Origin: DATLFA01 sp039934635
Lineage (GTDB): Bacteria; Actinomycetota; Acidimicrobiia; Acidimicrobiales; WLNW01
NCBI GenBank assembly: GCA_039934635.1
Contig: JBDTLT010000108.1
Location: 1 to 17,192 of the forward strand
DNA: 17,192 nt
Direction of reading: 5' to 3'
The position numbers and the translations under genes were made by a program. Below the pieces are notes generated by a model, which searched no databases, was not told the DNA's origin, and saw only the letters and a program-made list of their open reading frames with translations. The number at the start of each line of letters is the position of its first letter. Position 1 is the first letter of the stretch. This document shows, piece after piece, positions 7,177 to 13,915 of this stretch.

Positions 7177-7182
7177 TAGCGT
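7177..7182 (+). promoter_or_regulatory. candidate -10 box TAGCGT, leaderless-type start of the DUF1214 gene
   Basis: TAGCGT fits TANNNT and ends 8 nt before the ATG at 7191. No Shine-Dalgarno is present, as expected for a leaderless transcript. The same hexamer is found 7 nt before the ATG at 16413. Confidence 0.4.
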
Positions 7183-7190
7183 CGTCGGCC

Positions 7191-8432
7191 ATGATGACCG
7201 ACGAGACCGACGAGACCGACGAGACCGACGAGACCGACGAGACCGACGAGACCGACGAACTGCTCGATGCGTGGGACCGATGGTGCGACGCGATGAAATC
7301 TGCGGCCCGCAGCGTCGTCGTACGCGAGCACGCACCAACCGACGACCCCGCGAGCCTGGCGGCAGGGTTTCGATTCCTCGCGCGCATGGCGGCGATGGGG
7401 ATCGACCAGAATTTCGAGAACCTCGATCCCGACGCCCCGATCTTCTGGCGCTCGCTCGGCCTTCACCGCAAGATGGGTGGCGACAACCCCGACGCCCTCT
7501 ACACCGGCTGCCCCATCGACCCGAACGGCACCTACCGCATCGCCGGGACGGCCAGCCACGCCAGCATGGTCGTCTTCACCGTCTCGCGCTCGCGGGCGAA
7601 CTTCGGCAAGGCGGGGTGGTCGCAGTTCGCCGGCAATCACTACGGCGACGAGTATCAGACCAACCCTGACGGATCCTTCGAATTGTTCGCCAGCATCGAA
7701 CCCCACGAGGGGAACTGGCTGCCGCTGACCGACGACGCCGAGCGCATCACCGTGCGCCAGGCCGCCGGCGATTGGTCGGCCGAGCCCGTCGGGCGATGGA
7801 CCATCGAACGCATCGACCGGCCGGCGCCGCAACTGCCTCGGTTCACGCCACACGACGCGATGGCCGCGCTCGAGCGCGCCGCGGCCCACACCGAAGGAAT
7901 GGGTCGGTACTTCGCCGACTGCATGGACGCCATGCAACGCCTCGGATGGAACCAGTTCTACGACGAGGGCTCGCACGCTCGGCACGGCGGCGTGCCGGGT
8001 GGCGTCGCCGTCGCCGGCTATTTCTCGCTGCTGCCCGACGAAGCGCTGATCATCGAGGTCACTCCGCCACGCTGTCGCTACTGGAACATTCAGGTCGGCA
8101 ATTACTGGTACGAATCGTTCGACTATCGCTACGTGCCTTCGAGCCTCAACTACAAACAGGCCGAGCTCGGAGACGAAGGCTCGCTCACCATCGTCTTGGC
8201 CCACCATGATCCGGGCGTAACGAACTGGTTGTCGACCGGCGGCCTCCGCGAGGGGCACATGGTCTTTCGGTGGGTCGAACCGGAATCGGTGCCGGTACCG
8301 GCGACGGCGGTGGTGGTGCTGGACGAATGGTTACGCAGTCTCCCCGCGAACGATCGGCGGGTCACCCCCGCCGAACGAGCCGAGGAACAGCGCCGGCGCC
8401 GAGAGGCAGTCGATCGACGCTTCATGGCGTGA
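7191..8432 (+). CDS. DUF1214-type protein with N-terminal Thr-Asp-Glu repeat
   Basis: 413 aa from the first of two tandem ATGs (7191 and 7194). Residues 3-23 are seven perfect TDE triplets encoded by a 9-bp tandem repeat. Next comes a helical segment (LLDAWDRWCDAMKSAARSVV) and then a body typical of actinobacterial DUF1214-containing proteins: FRFLARMAAMG, the GGDNPDALY block, a TYRI strand, and near the C-terminus YWNIQVGNYWYESFDYR and DPGVTNWLSTGG. The biochemical function of this family is not established. In actinobacteria, relatives often lie near lipid or steroid catabolism genes (recollection, not tested). The open frame reaches back to an ATG at 7134, but that start would run through the palindrome and adds a non-family Arg-rich peptide. 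The OMP-decarboxylase-like gene follows after 22 bp on the same strand, so co-transcription is likely. Confidence 0.83.
   Translation: MMTDETDETDETDETDETDETDELLDAWDRWCDAMKSAARSVVVREHAPTDDPASLAAGFRFLARMAAMGIDQNFENLDPDAPIFWRSLGLHRKMGGDNPDALYTGCPIDPNGTYRIAGTASHASMVVFTVSRSRANFGKAGWSQFAGNHYGDEYQTNPDGSFELFASIEPHEGNWLPLTDDAERITVRQAAGDWSAEPVGRWTIERIDRPAPQLPRFTPHDAMAALERAAAHTEGMGRYFADCMDAMQRLGWNQFYDEGSHARHGGVPGGVAVAGYFSLLPDEALIIEVTPPRCRYWNIQVGNYWYESFDYRYVPSSLNYKQAELGDEGSLTIVLAHHDPGVTNWLSTGGLREGHMVFRWVEPESVPVPATAVVVLDEWLRSLPANDRRVTPAERAEEQRRRREAVDRRFMA
7197..7259 (+). repeat. 9-bp coding minisatellite, 7 copies (ACCGACGAG)
   Basis: Seven head-to-tail copies of ACCGACGAG are present; only the last base of the last copy differs (GAA for GAG). 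The unit is a multiple of three, so copy-number changes would alter the length of the acidic N-terminus without shifting the frame. Confidence 0.95.
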
Positions 8433-8454
8433 TCACGGGTGGCATGATCTCCTG

Positions 8455-9219
8455 ATGGACGCGAACCCTGGCTGCAACCGCGTCGTCCTCGCGATCGACC
8501 AGACCGAGGTGACCGACGTACTCGAACTGGGCAAAGAGGTTTTGTCGCGCGCCGGCTGCGTCAAGATCTCCACCCATCTCGTGCAACGAATGGCGCCCGG
8601 GCGAGCCGCGCTGTTCGTACGCAACCATGGTGCCCGCAAGATCTTCTACGACGCCCGCTTCGTCGACGATCGCTCCGACAACGTCGCCGCCGACATCCGC
8701 GTGGTCTGTGGCGATGGGCGCGAGACCGTACGTCCGCCCGAACTCGTCAGCGTGCACTACGCGGTCGGGCGCAAAGGTTTGAAGAGCGCAGTCGACGCCG
8801 CGCAAGACCGCACCGAGATCGTGGCTTTCCTCAGTTCGTCGAACTGGAGCGAGGACGAATATATGACCATGCACGACGCCAAGCCCGAGGACACTGTGCG
8901 CCGCTACGCGCAGATCGCCGCCGATGCCGGAGTGCGGTCGGTGATGTGCGCGTCCGCCGATGCGTGGGTCATAAAGCAGGACCCCGAGATCCGCCACCTC
9001 ACGGTCTACGGCACGGGTACGCGTACCACCGGTGACCCCGGCGGAGAGCACAAGCGCATCGTCACTCCCGAGGTCGCACTCCGCAACGGCGTCGACTATC
9101 TGGTGATCGGCACGCCCATCGTCAAGACGAACGATCCCTACGCCGCGTTGTTGCGCTACGGCAAAGAGATCGCCCAGCTACAACGCCACCGAGTCTCGCC
9201 CTCGCAAAAGCGTCGTTGA
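8455..9219 (+). CDS. orotidine-5'-phosphate decarboxylase superfamily protein with altered active site
   Basis: 254-aa TIM-barrel protein of the OMP decarboxylase/HUMPS type. OMP decarboxylase makes UMP from OMP, the last step of de novo pyrimidine synthesis. Alignment by eye to B. subtilis PyrF gives Asp15 (AIDQTE for ALDFAS), Lys37 (VKIS for VKVG), the catalytic DxKxxD motif as Asp66-Ala-Arg68-Phe-Val-Asp71, His101 (SVHYAVG for NVHAAGG), Arg190, and the KRIVTPEVALRNGVDYLVIG block. Two key residues differ: the proton-donor Lys is Arg68, and the phosphate-binding Arg of VVGR is Thr220. It may therefore be a paralogue with another substrate or reduced activity. The C-terminal tail is basic. 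There is no clear Shine-Dalgarno; CATGAT lies 6 nt before the ATG. It is convergent with the dienelactone hydrolase gene with a 2-bp gap. Confidence 0.8.
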   Translation: MDANPGCNRVVLAIDQTEVTDVLELGKEVLSRAGCVKISTHLVQRMAPGRAALFVRNHGARKIFYDARFVDDRSDNVAADIRVVCGDGRETVRPPELVSVHYAVGRKGLKSAVDAAQDRTEIVAFLSSSNWSEDEYMTMHDAKPEDTVRRYAQIAADAGVRSVMCASADAWVIKQDPEIRHLTVYGTGTRTTGDPGGEHKRIVTPEVALRNGVDYLVIGTPIVKTNDPYAALLRYGKEIAQLQRHRVSPSQKRR

Positions 9220-9221
9220 CC

Positions 9222-9854
9222 TCAGTGCAGGTGCTCGGCGAAGAATTCGAGCGTGCGCTTCCACGCGACCGGCGCGTGATCAGGGTGATAGCTGTCTGAC
9301 CCATCGCGCATGAAGCCATGTTCGGCGTCGTCGTAGATGGTGACTTCGTCGGGGTGATGCGCGCGTGACTGCTCGATCTCGTCCGCGGTTATGTACGCGT
9401 CGCGGCCACCGAAGAAATGAAGGTGCGGACACGCGGGCGTGCCGAGCTTGTCGGCGATGCGGCCGTAGAAACCAACCGCCGCTTGTACGTCGAGGCCGCG
9501 CGTCGTGGCGAGGTACGAGTACATGCCGCCCATGCAGAACCCGGTGATGCCAACCGATGTGGCGCCCGCATCCTTCACGAACGCAATGCATTGGCGAATG
9601 TCGTCGAGCGATTGGTCGATCTTCATCGCGCCGTACCATCCCTCGGCCATGGCCTTGTCACCGTCGCTGCCACCGAAGTGGTGGAAGAGATCGGGAGCGA
9701 TGGCCGTATAGCCCTCGTGAGCCAAACGCTGGCAAACGCGCAGCAGTTGCTGCGACATGCCGTTGCCTTCCATGACCACGACGATCGCCGGATGGCCCGC
9801 GGTGCCTGACGCTGGTCGAGCGAGGAAGAACGGGACGGGTGCAGTGCTGGCCAT
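9222..9854 (-). CDS. dienelactone hydrolase family alpha/beta hydrolase
   Basis: 210-aa cytosolic hydrolase. Members cleave the enol-lactone ring of dienelactones or related esters, using a Cys-Asp-His triad. All three residues are visible: Cys in GFCMGGMYSY, Asp in FFGGRDAYI, and His in DDAEHGFM. An acidic residue in the VVVMEGNGM segment fits the Glu of the family oxyanion region. The ATG at 9854 is chosen because GAGGAGG lies 6 nt upstream; a longer frame from 9869 would swallow that site. It is the last gene of a minus-strand unit, 11 bp after the Gfo/Idh/MocA oxidoreductase. The role is probably hydrolysis of a lactone or ester intermediate made by the two upstream oxidoreductases. Confidence 0.9.
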   Translation of the reverse strand: MASTAPVPFFLARPASGTAGHPAIVVVMEGNGMSQQLLRVCQRLAHEGYTAIAPDLFHHFGGSDGDKAMAEGWYGAMKIDQSLDDIRQCIAFVKDAGATSVGITGFCMGGMYSYLATTRGLDVQAAVGFYGRIADKLGTPACPHLHFFGGRDAYITADEIEQSRAHHPDEVTIYDDAEHGFMRDGSDSYHPDHAPVAWKRTLEFFAEHLH

Positions 9855-9860
9855 TGGGAG

Positions 9861-9867
9861 CCTCCTC
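9861..9867 (-). promoter_or_regulatory. Shine-Dalgarno GAGGAGG of the dienelactone hydrolase
   Basis: The minus strand reads GAGGAGG, CTCCCA, ATG. This near-perfect site fixes the start at 9854 and shows that the gene is independently translated although it sits 11 bp after the upstream stop. Confidence 0.75.
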
Positions 9868-10978
9868 AATCACGATCGACAGTAACCCACGACTGCTCGC
9901 GGGACGAGCGACGAATCGCGTCGAGCACGGCTTGCCCCGCGACGCCGTCGGCGAACGTCGCGGCAGGCGGATCGGCGGCCACGGACTTGCCTTTGATGCG
10001 GTCACGCGCGACGGCGTACAACTGCGTGTACGGCGACAGATCCAACCCGGTGGAGTGCCACATGTCGTAGGTCGTGTGGAGCAACTCGGACGGTGGCGGA
10101 ACGGGCGCGCTATTGCGGAGGTCGTCGGGCGTGTCGAGCTGCCGCGGCCCGGCCCCGTTGTCGACCCACACATCGTCGCCCTGCAACCAGGCGCTGCCCT
10201 CGGTGCCGGTGATCTTGGTCGTGGCGAGGAACTGCCCACCGATCGCACACGAGCTATGCATGATGCCCTCGACACCCGTCGCGAGCCGGAACTGCACCGT
10301 GTACGTGTCGTCGGCCGTCATCGAGCGCGGTGCCAGCGTCTGCACGGTCGCGCTGACGCGGTCGAACTCCCCGAGTGTGACCCGAATCTGATCGACCACA
10401 TGCGACCCGTATGCGCCGAGCCAGCCCCCGCCCTCGGATTCGAGTTCCCACCACGCCGGCAACTCTGCACGCGGATCGGCAAGCGACGGTATCTGCAACA
10501 TGAACACGGCCAGGCGCGGTGTGCCGATCACGCCCGCGGCGACTGCCCGGGTCAAATGTGCCTGCCCCGTGGCGAAGCGGAATTCGGTACCGAGCAGATG
10601 CACGACCCCTGCGCGTTGCGCGGCATCTGCCATCGTGCGAGCTTCGGCGGCATCGGCCGCGAACGGCTTCTCGCACACGACATGCTTACCTGCGGCAAGC
10701 GCCTCGAGTGCGATCGCCGCATGGGTGTGGGGCGGCGTTGCGATCGCCACGAGGTCGACACCAGGAAGCGCCAACGCGTCCGCCAATGAGTTCGAGCTGT
10801 ACGCGACATCGAACATCTTTGCTCGCGCCGCGGCTTTCTCTTCGTTGCGACCGACGAGCGCGCGCACTTCGAACCCCGCCGCGCGCAATGCTCGCAGGTG
10901 GGTGATGACGCCGAATCCGGTGCCCACGACCGCCGCGCCGAGTGGTCCGTCTGTTGCCATATCTCCCCCGTTGCTCAT
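9866..10978 (-). CDS. Gfo/Idh/MocA family oxidoreductase
   Basis: 370-aa NAD(P)-dependent oxidoreductase of the glucose-fructose oxidoreductase / inositol dehydrogenase type. These enzymes oxidise a sugar, cyclitol or similar hydroxyl. The N-terminal Rossmann motif GTGFG is at residues 19-23, ATPPHTH (80-86) follows, and EKPF with the conserved catalytic Lys104 is next. GAYGSHVVD (188-196) corresponds to the family's G-G-x-x-x-x-x-H-x-x-D substrate-site motif. The C-terminal half is the usual beta-sheet dimerisation domain. The ATG at 10978 overlaps the TGA of the upstream SDR by 4 nt, indicating translational coupling. An internal ATG at 10960 directly after GGGGGAG is a possible alternative start. 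The substrate is unknown. The operon with an SDR and a dienelactone hydrolase suggests sequential oxidation and then ring or ester hydrolysis. Confidence 0.9.
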   Translation of the reverse strand: MSNGGDMATDGPLGAAVVGTGFGVITHLRALRAAGFEVRALVGRNEEKAAARAKMFDVAYSSNSLADALALPGVDLVAIATPPHTHAAIALEALAAGKHVVCEKPFAADAAEARTMADAAQRAGVVHLLGTEFRFATGQAHLTRAVAAGVIGTPRLAVFMLQIPSLADPRAELPAWWELESEGGGWLGAYGSHVVDQIRVTLGEFDRVSATVQTLAPRSMTADDTYTVQFRLATGVEGIMHSSCAIGGQFLATTKITGTEGSAWLQGDDVWVDNGAGPRQLDTPDDLRNSAPVPPPSELLHTTYDMWHSTGLDLSPYTQLYAVARDRIKGKSVAADPPAATFADGVAGQAVLDAIRRSSREQSWVTVDRD

Positions 10979-11718
10979 GCGAGTAGTCCCCCATCGACGA
11001 CGACGACCGATCCCGTGACGAACGACGAGGCCGCCGATGCGAGGAACAGCGCCGCCCCGACGATCTCATCGGGATCGGCCATGCGCTTCAGCAATGTCCG
11101 TTCGATCGCATCGTTCTGGAATGTGCCGTCACTGGTGTTCATCATCGTGGTCGCGAAAGGGCCTGGCGCGATGGCGTTGACCCGAATCCCGAGGGGCGCC
11201 AACTCGGCCGCAATCGATTCGGTTGCGTGGCGCAGCGCGGCCTTGGCCGAGCCGTAGCCGAGCAGGCTCATCGACCCGCGTAAGCCGCCGACCGACAAGA
11301 CATTGATGACCGTTGCCATGTCGGACTGCCGCAGGTGCGGGATGCAATCGTGGATCAGCCGGATCGGCCCCCACACGTTGACGTCCATCGCCTTGTGCCA
11401 GAGCCCGTCGTCGAAATTGGTCACGCCCACCCGCAACGCGGTTGCGGCGTTGTTCACCACGCAGTCGAGTCGGCCGAATTCCTCGATCGAAAGCGCGACC
11501 AAACGCGCCACGTGTGACGCGTCGCCCACGTTGCAGTCCACGCCGATCGCCTCACCGCCCGAGTCGCGAATCGAAGCGACGACCGCCTCGCACGCGTCGA
11601 GTTTGCGGCTCGCCACGACGACCTTTGCACCTGCCGTGGCGAACCCGCGCGCGATGGACGAACCGAGGCCACGCGAGCCACCCGTGACAATGGCGACCCG
11701 ACCGGTGAGATCGAACAA
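10975..11718 (-). CDS. short-chain dehydrogenase/reductase (SDR), TTG start, NADP-type
   Basis: 247-aa classical SDR. TGGSRGLG is at residues 12-19. Beta-2 ends in ASRK (Ser38-Arg39), not Asp, which favours NADP(H). NNAA is at 89-92, and the tetrad is Asn114, Ser142, Tyr155 (YGSAK) and Lys159. PG (NAIAPGPFAT) and VDGG are present. The start codon is TTG; no ATG or GTG lies in frame upstream before the divergent gene, and the N-terminus MFDLTGRVAIVTGG is exactly family-like. No Shine-Dalgarno is visible. It is the first gene of the three-gene minus-strand unit, and its stop overlaps the next start by 4 nt. It is divergent from the acyl-CoA synthetase across 82 bp. Confidence 0.91.
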   Translation of the reverse strand: MFDLTGRVAIVTGGSRGLGSSIARGFATAGAKVVVASRKLDACEAVVASIRDSGGEAIGVDCNVGDASHVARLVALSIEEFGRLDCVVNNAATALRVGVTNFDDGLWHKAMDVNVWGPIRLIHDCIPHLRQSDMATVINVLSVGGLRGSMSLLGYGSAKAALRHATESIAAELAPLGIRVNAIAPGPFATTMMNTSDGTFQNDAIERTLLKRMADPDEIVGAALFLASAASSFVTGSVVVVDGGLLA

Positions 11719-11776
11719 CGAAGCGGCATCGAGCGTGATGGCCGGTGAGTGTAGCCCTGGCGCGGCCGCTCAGGCC

Positions 11777-11782
11777 TAGGAT
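11777..11782 (+). promoter_or_regulatory. candidate -10 box TAGGAT of the acyl-CoA synthetase gene
   Basis: TAGGAT is a strong actinobacterial -10 match, lying 18 bp before the ATG at 11801 and just upstream of a GGAGGA ribosome site (11790-11795, 5-nt spacer). No -35 match was seen. On the opposite strand a TACACT (11748-11753) could serve the divergent TTG-start SDR. Confidence 0.4.
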
Positions 11783-11800
11783 CCGCGGCGGAGGATTGGC

Positions 11801-13333
11801 ATGTCGTTGCCGGAGGAGTTCGCACGCGGGTTCTGGGAGGTCGCCGAGCGACGCCCCGACGCGGTGGCCTTGACCGAACACAATGGTCGCGCCGTCAGCT
11901 TTGGCGACCTGCGCGATCGAGTACACGCGTACGCGCAGGCATTTCGATCGCGGGGACTCGACCAGGGCGGCGTGGTCGCGGCGCTCTTGTCGAATCGCAT
12001 CGAGTTCGTCACGACGTATCTCGCGTGCATCGAGAGCGGCCTGTATTTCGTGCCCGTCAACTTCCATCTCACCGACAGCGAAGTGTCGTACATCCTCGAC
12101 AATTCGCAAGCTGACCTGTTGGTGACCGAGGCCCGCTTCGGGCCGACGGCAACCCTCGCCGCCCACTCTGCCGGCCTCGACGCCAAGCACCGGCTTGGGG
12201 TTGATGACGTAACCGGGTTCGAATCACTCGTCGCTCTCGCGGCCGCGCAACCGAACACGTTCGTCGATGGCGCCATCCCGGGTGACGTGATCGTCTACAC
12301 GTCCGGCACCACCGGCAAACCGAAAGGTGTGCGACGCGAACTGGGTCGTGGCGATGTGTTGGCCACCCTCGACCTCTTCGCGTCGGTCGTGTTGGGCGAT
12401 GACTGGCGCGATGGCGGCGTGCACCTTGTCAGCGCGCCGCTGTATCACCGCGGGCCGTTCATCGTTGCCATGGTTGCACTGCACTGCGGCCATCGCCTCG
12501 TGCTGATGGACCGGTGGACGGCCGAAGCGGCACTCGAGTCGATCGAGCGCGAGCAGGTCACCACGTGCTACGTGGTGCCGACGATGATGCACCGCCTCGT
12601 TCGCCTGCCCGAGAGCAAGCGAGACCAGTTCGACGTGGCGTCGCTGCGCTATGTCCTGCACTCGGCCGCGCCCTGCCCTATCGAGACGAAACGATCGCTC
12701 ATCGAGTGGTGGGGTCCCGTTGTCTACGAGACCTATGGTGGCACCGAAGGCGGCGGAACGCGCGTGACGCCGGCCGAGTGGCTCGAGCGACCGGGCACCG
12801 TCGGCCGACCGTGGGACGGCGCGGAGATTCACATTCTCGACGACGACGGCAACCCCTGCCCGCCCGGTGTCGATGGGGTCGTCTACATCAAACCGACGTC
12901 GCCCAACTTCGAGTACTTCCGCGATCCGGACAAGACCGCGTCGATCAAAGTCGGCCATCTCCACACACTGGGCGACATCGGCCACGTCGACGACGCCGGC
13001 TACCTGTTCTTGCGGGGCCGGCGCCACGACTTGATCATCTCCGGCGGGGTCAACATCTACCCCGCGGAGGTCGAAGACGCGTTGTTGTCGTCACCCGAGG
13101 TGTACGACGTCGCGGTCGTCGGTGTCGCGGACCCCGAGTGGGGTGAATCGGTCAAGGCGATCGTCATCGCCGCGGTCGGGGTCAACCCCGACGACGACCT
13201 GCGCCGACGACTGCAGGAACACTGCCGCAGCCGGCTCGCCAGTTTCAAATGCCCGCGCATCATCGAATTTCGCGACAGCTTGCCTCGCACCAGCGCCGGC
13301 AAGATGTACAAGCGTTACCTCGACGCGCAGTGA
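11801..13333 (+). CDS. AMP-forming acyl-CoA synthetase (fatty-acyl-CoA ligase family)
   Basis: 510-aa adenylate-forming enzyme that activates a carboxylic acid to its CoA thioester with ATP. The ATP-binding P-loop-like motif YTSGTTGKPKGV is at residues 166-177 and the adenine motif YGGTEGG at 312-318. GDIGHVDDAGYLFLRGRRHD (391-410), with the ribose-binding Asp and hinge region, is followed by LIISGGVNIYPAEVE. The catalytic Lys501 is in PRTSAGKMYKR. The architecture is complete and of normal length. The enzyme belongs to the FadD-like group common in actinobacteria; the acid substrate is not predictable. The start ATG has GGAGGA 5 nt upstream. The orotate phosphoribosyltransferase gene begins 13 bp after the stop but seems to have its own -10 box. 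Confidence 0.93.
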   Translation: MSLPEEFARGFWEVAERRPDAVALTEHNGRAVSFGDLRDRVHAYAQAFRSRGLDQGGVVAALLSNRIEFVTTYLACIESGLYFVPVNFHLTDSEVSYILDNSQADLLVTEARFGPTATLAAHSAGLDAKHRLGVDDVTGFESLVALAAAQPNTFVDGAIPGDVIVYTSGTTGKPKGVRRELGRGDVLATLDLFASVVLGDDWRDGGVHLVSAPLYHRGPFIVAMVALHCGHRLVLMDRWTAEAALESIEREQVTTCYVVPTMMHRLVRLPESKRDQFDVASLRYVLHSAAPCPIETKRSLIEWWGPVVYETYGGTEGGGTRVTPAEWLERPGTVGRPWDGAEIHILDDDGNPCPPGVDGVVYIKPTSPNFEYFRDPDKTASIKVGHLHTLGDIGHVDDAGYLFLRGRRHDLIISGGVNIYPAEVEDALLSSPEVYDVAVVGVADPEWGESVKAIVIAAVGVNPDDDLRRRLQEHCRSRLASFKCPRIIEFRDSLPRTSAGKMYKRYLDAQ

Positions 13334-13334
13334 T

Positions 13335-13340
13335 TAGAGT
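13335..13340 (+). promoter_or_regulatory. candidate -10 box TAGAGT, leaderless-type start of the OPRT gene
   Basis: TAGAGT ends 6 nt before GTG (13347) and 9 nt before ATG (13350). There is no Shine-Dalgarno. The geometry TANNNT-6nt-start is typical of leaderless actinobacterial genes and suggests transcription separate from the CoA ligase. Confidence 0.42.
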
Positions 13341-13346
13341 GCGACG

Positions 13347-13910
13347 GTGATGACACCACTGCGTGCACAGTTGCTCGAGATCCTGAAGCAAAAAGGTCTG
13401 CGCCGCCTACCCGAGCCGATCGAGTTGGCGTCCGGTGAGCTGTCGAGTGATTTCGTCGATGGCAAAGAGGCGTTGGCCCACTGGTCCGACCTCAAGGTCG
13501 CCGGTGACGCGATCGTCGAGACGCTGCGGACGAACGGCATCGTGTTCGACGCCGTCGGCGGTCTCACACTCGGGGCCGATGCGCTCGCCGTCGCCATCGC
13601 GGCGTCGGCCGATTCACGCTGGTTCTTCGTCCGCAAAGAACCCAAGACGCGCGGCACGCGCCGCGTCATCGAGGGCGCGCAGATCGGCGCGGGTGACCGA
13701 GTCGTGCTCGTCGACGACGCCGTGACCAGTGGCGGTTCGATCCTTCAGGCACTCGACGCCGCGATCGAAGCGGGCGCGACGCCGGTCGCCGCGGTGACGC
13801 TCGTGGACCGCGGTGATATTGCGCGGCCGAAATTCGCCGAGCGCGGTGTGCCCTACTTCCCGATGGTCACCTATCACGACCTCGAGATCGTTCCCGTCGG
13901 CGCGGGCTGA
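13347..13910 (+). CDS. pyrE: orotate phosphoribosyltransferase (OPRT)
   Basis: 187 aa (GTG start at 13347; the ATG at 13350 is equally possible). The enzyme joins orotate and PRPP to give OMP. Motifs: IELASGELSSDFVDG (orotate-site N-terminal loop), VGGLTLGADALA, which closely resembles VGGLTLGADPVA of mycobacterial PyrE, the flexible catalytic loop RKEPKTRG (96-103), and the PRPP-binding motif VVLVDDAVTSGGS (119-131). In the flexible loop the usual His of RKxxKxHG is Arg102, while Arg96, Lys97 and Lys100 are kept. Loop His is often replaced in other lineages (for example by Tyr), so activity may well be retained. The gene stands apart from other pyrimidine genes, directly after a CoA ligase, and ends 5 bp before the convergent SMP-30 gene. 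Confidence 0.85.
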   Translation: MMTPLRAQLLEILKQKGLRRLPEPIELASGELSSDFVDGKEALAHWSDLKVAGDAIVETLRTNGIVFDAVGGLTLGADALAVAIAASADSRWFFVRKEPKTRGTRRVIEGAQIGAGDRVVLVDDAVTSGGSILQALDAAIEAGATPVAAVTLVDRGDIARPKFAERGVPYFPMVTYHDLEIVPVGAG

Positions 13911-13915
13911 GGCAG

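Noticed and set aside
7134..7190. Upstream ATG at 7134 as the start of the DUF1214 protein
   Set aside because: It would place the palindrome and the -10 candidate inside the coding region and add an Arg-rich peptide not expected in the family.
6901..7338. Minus-strand frames of about 145 codons covering the tandem repeats
   Set aside because: They are Ser/Arg-rich translations of the 9-bp and 19-bp repeats, with no recognisable domain. They are shadows of the real gene and the non-coding region.
7176..8258. Long antisense open frame (360 codons) opposite the DUF1214 gene
   Set aside because: High GC content suppresses stop codons in antisense frames. The translation shows Val/Gly/Arg-rich shadow composition and mirrors the TDE repeat as a Val-Gly-Leu repeat.
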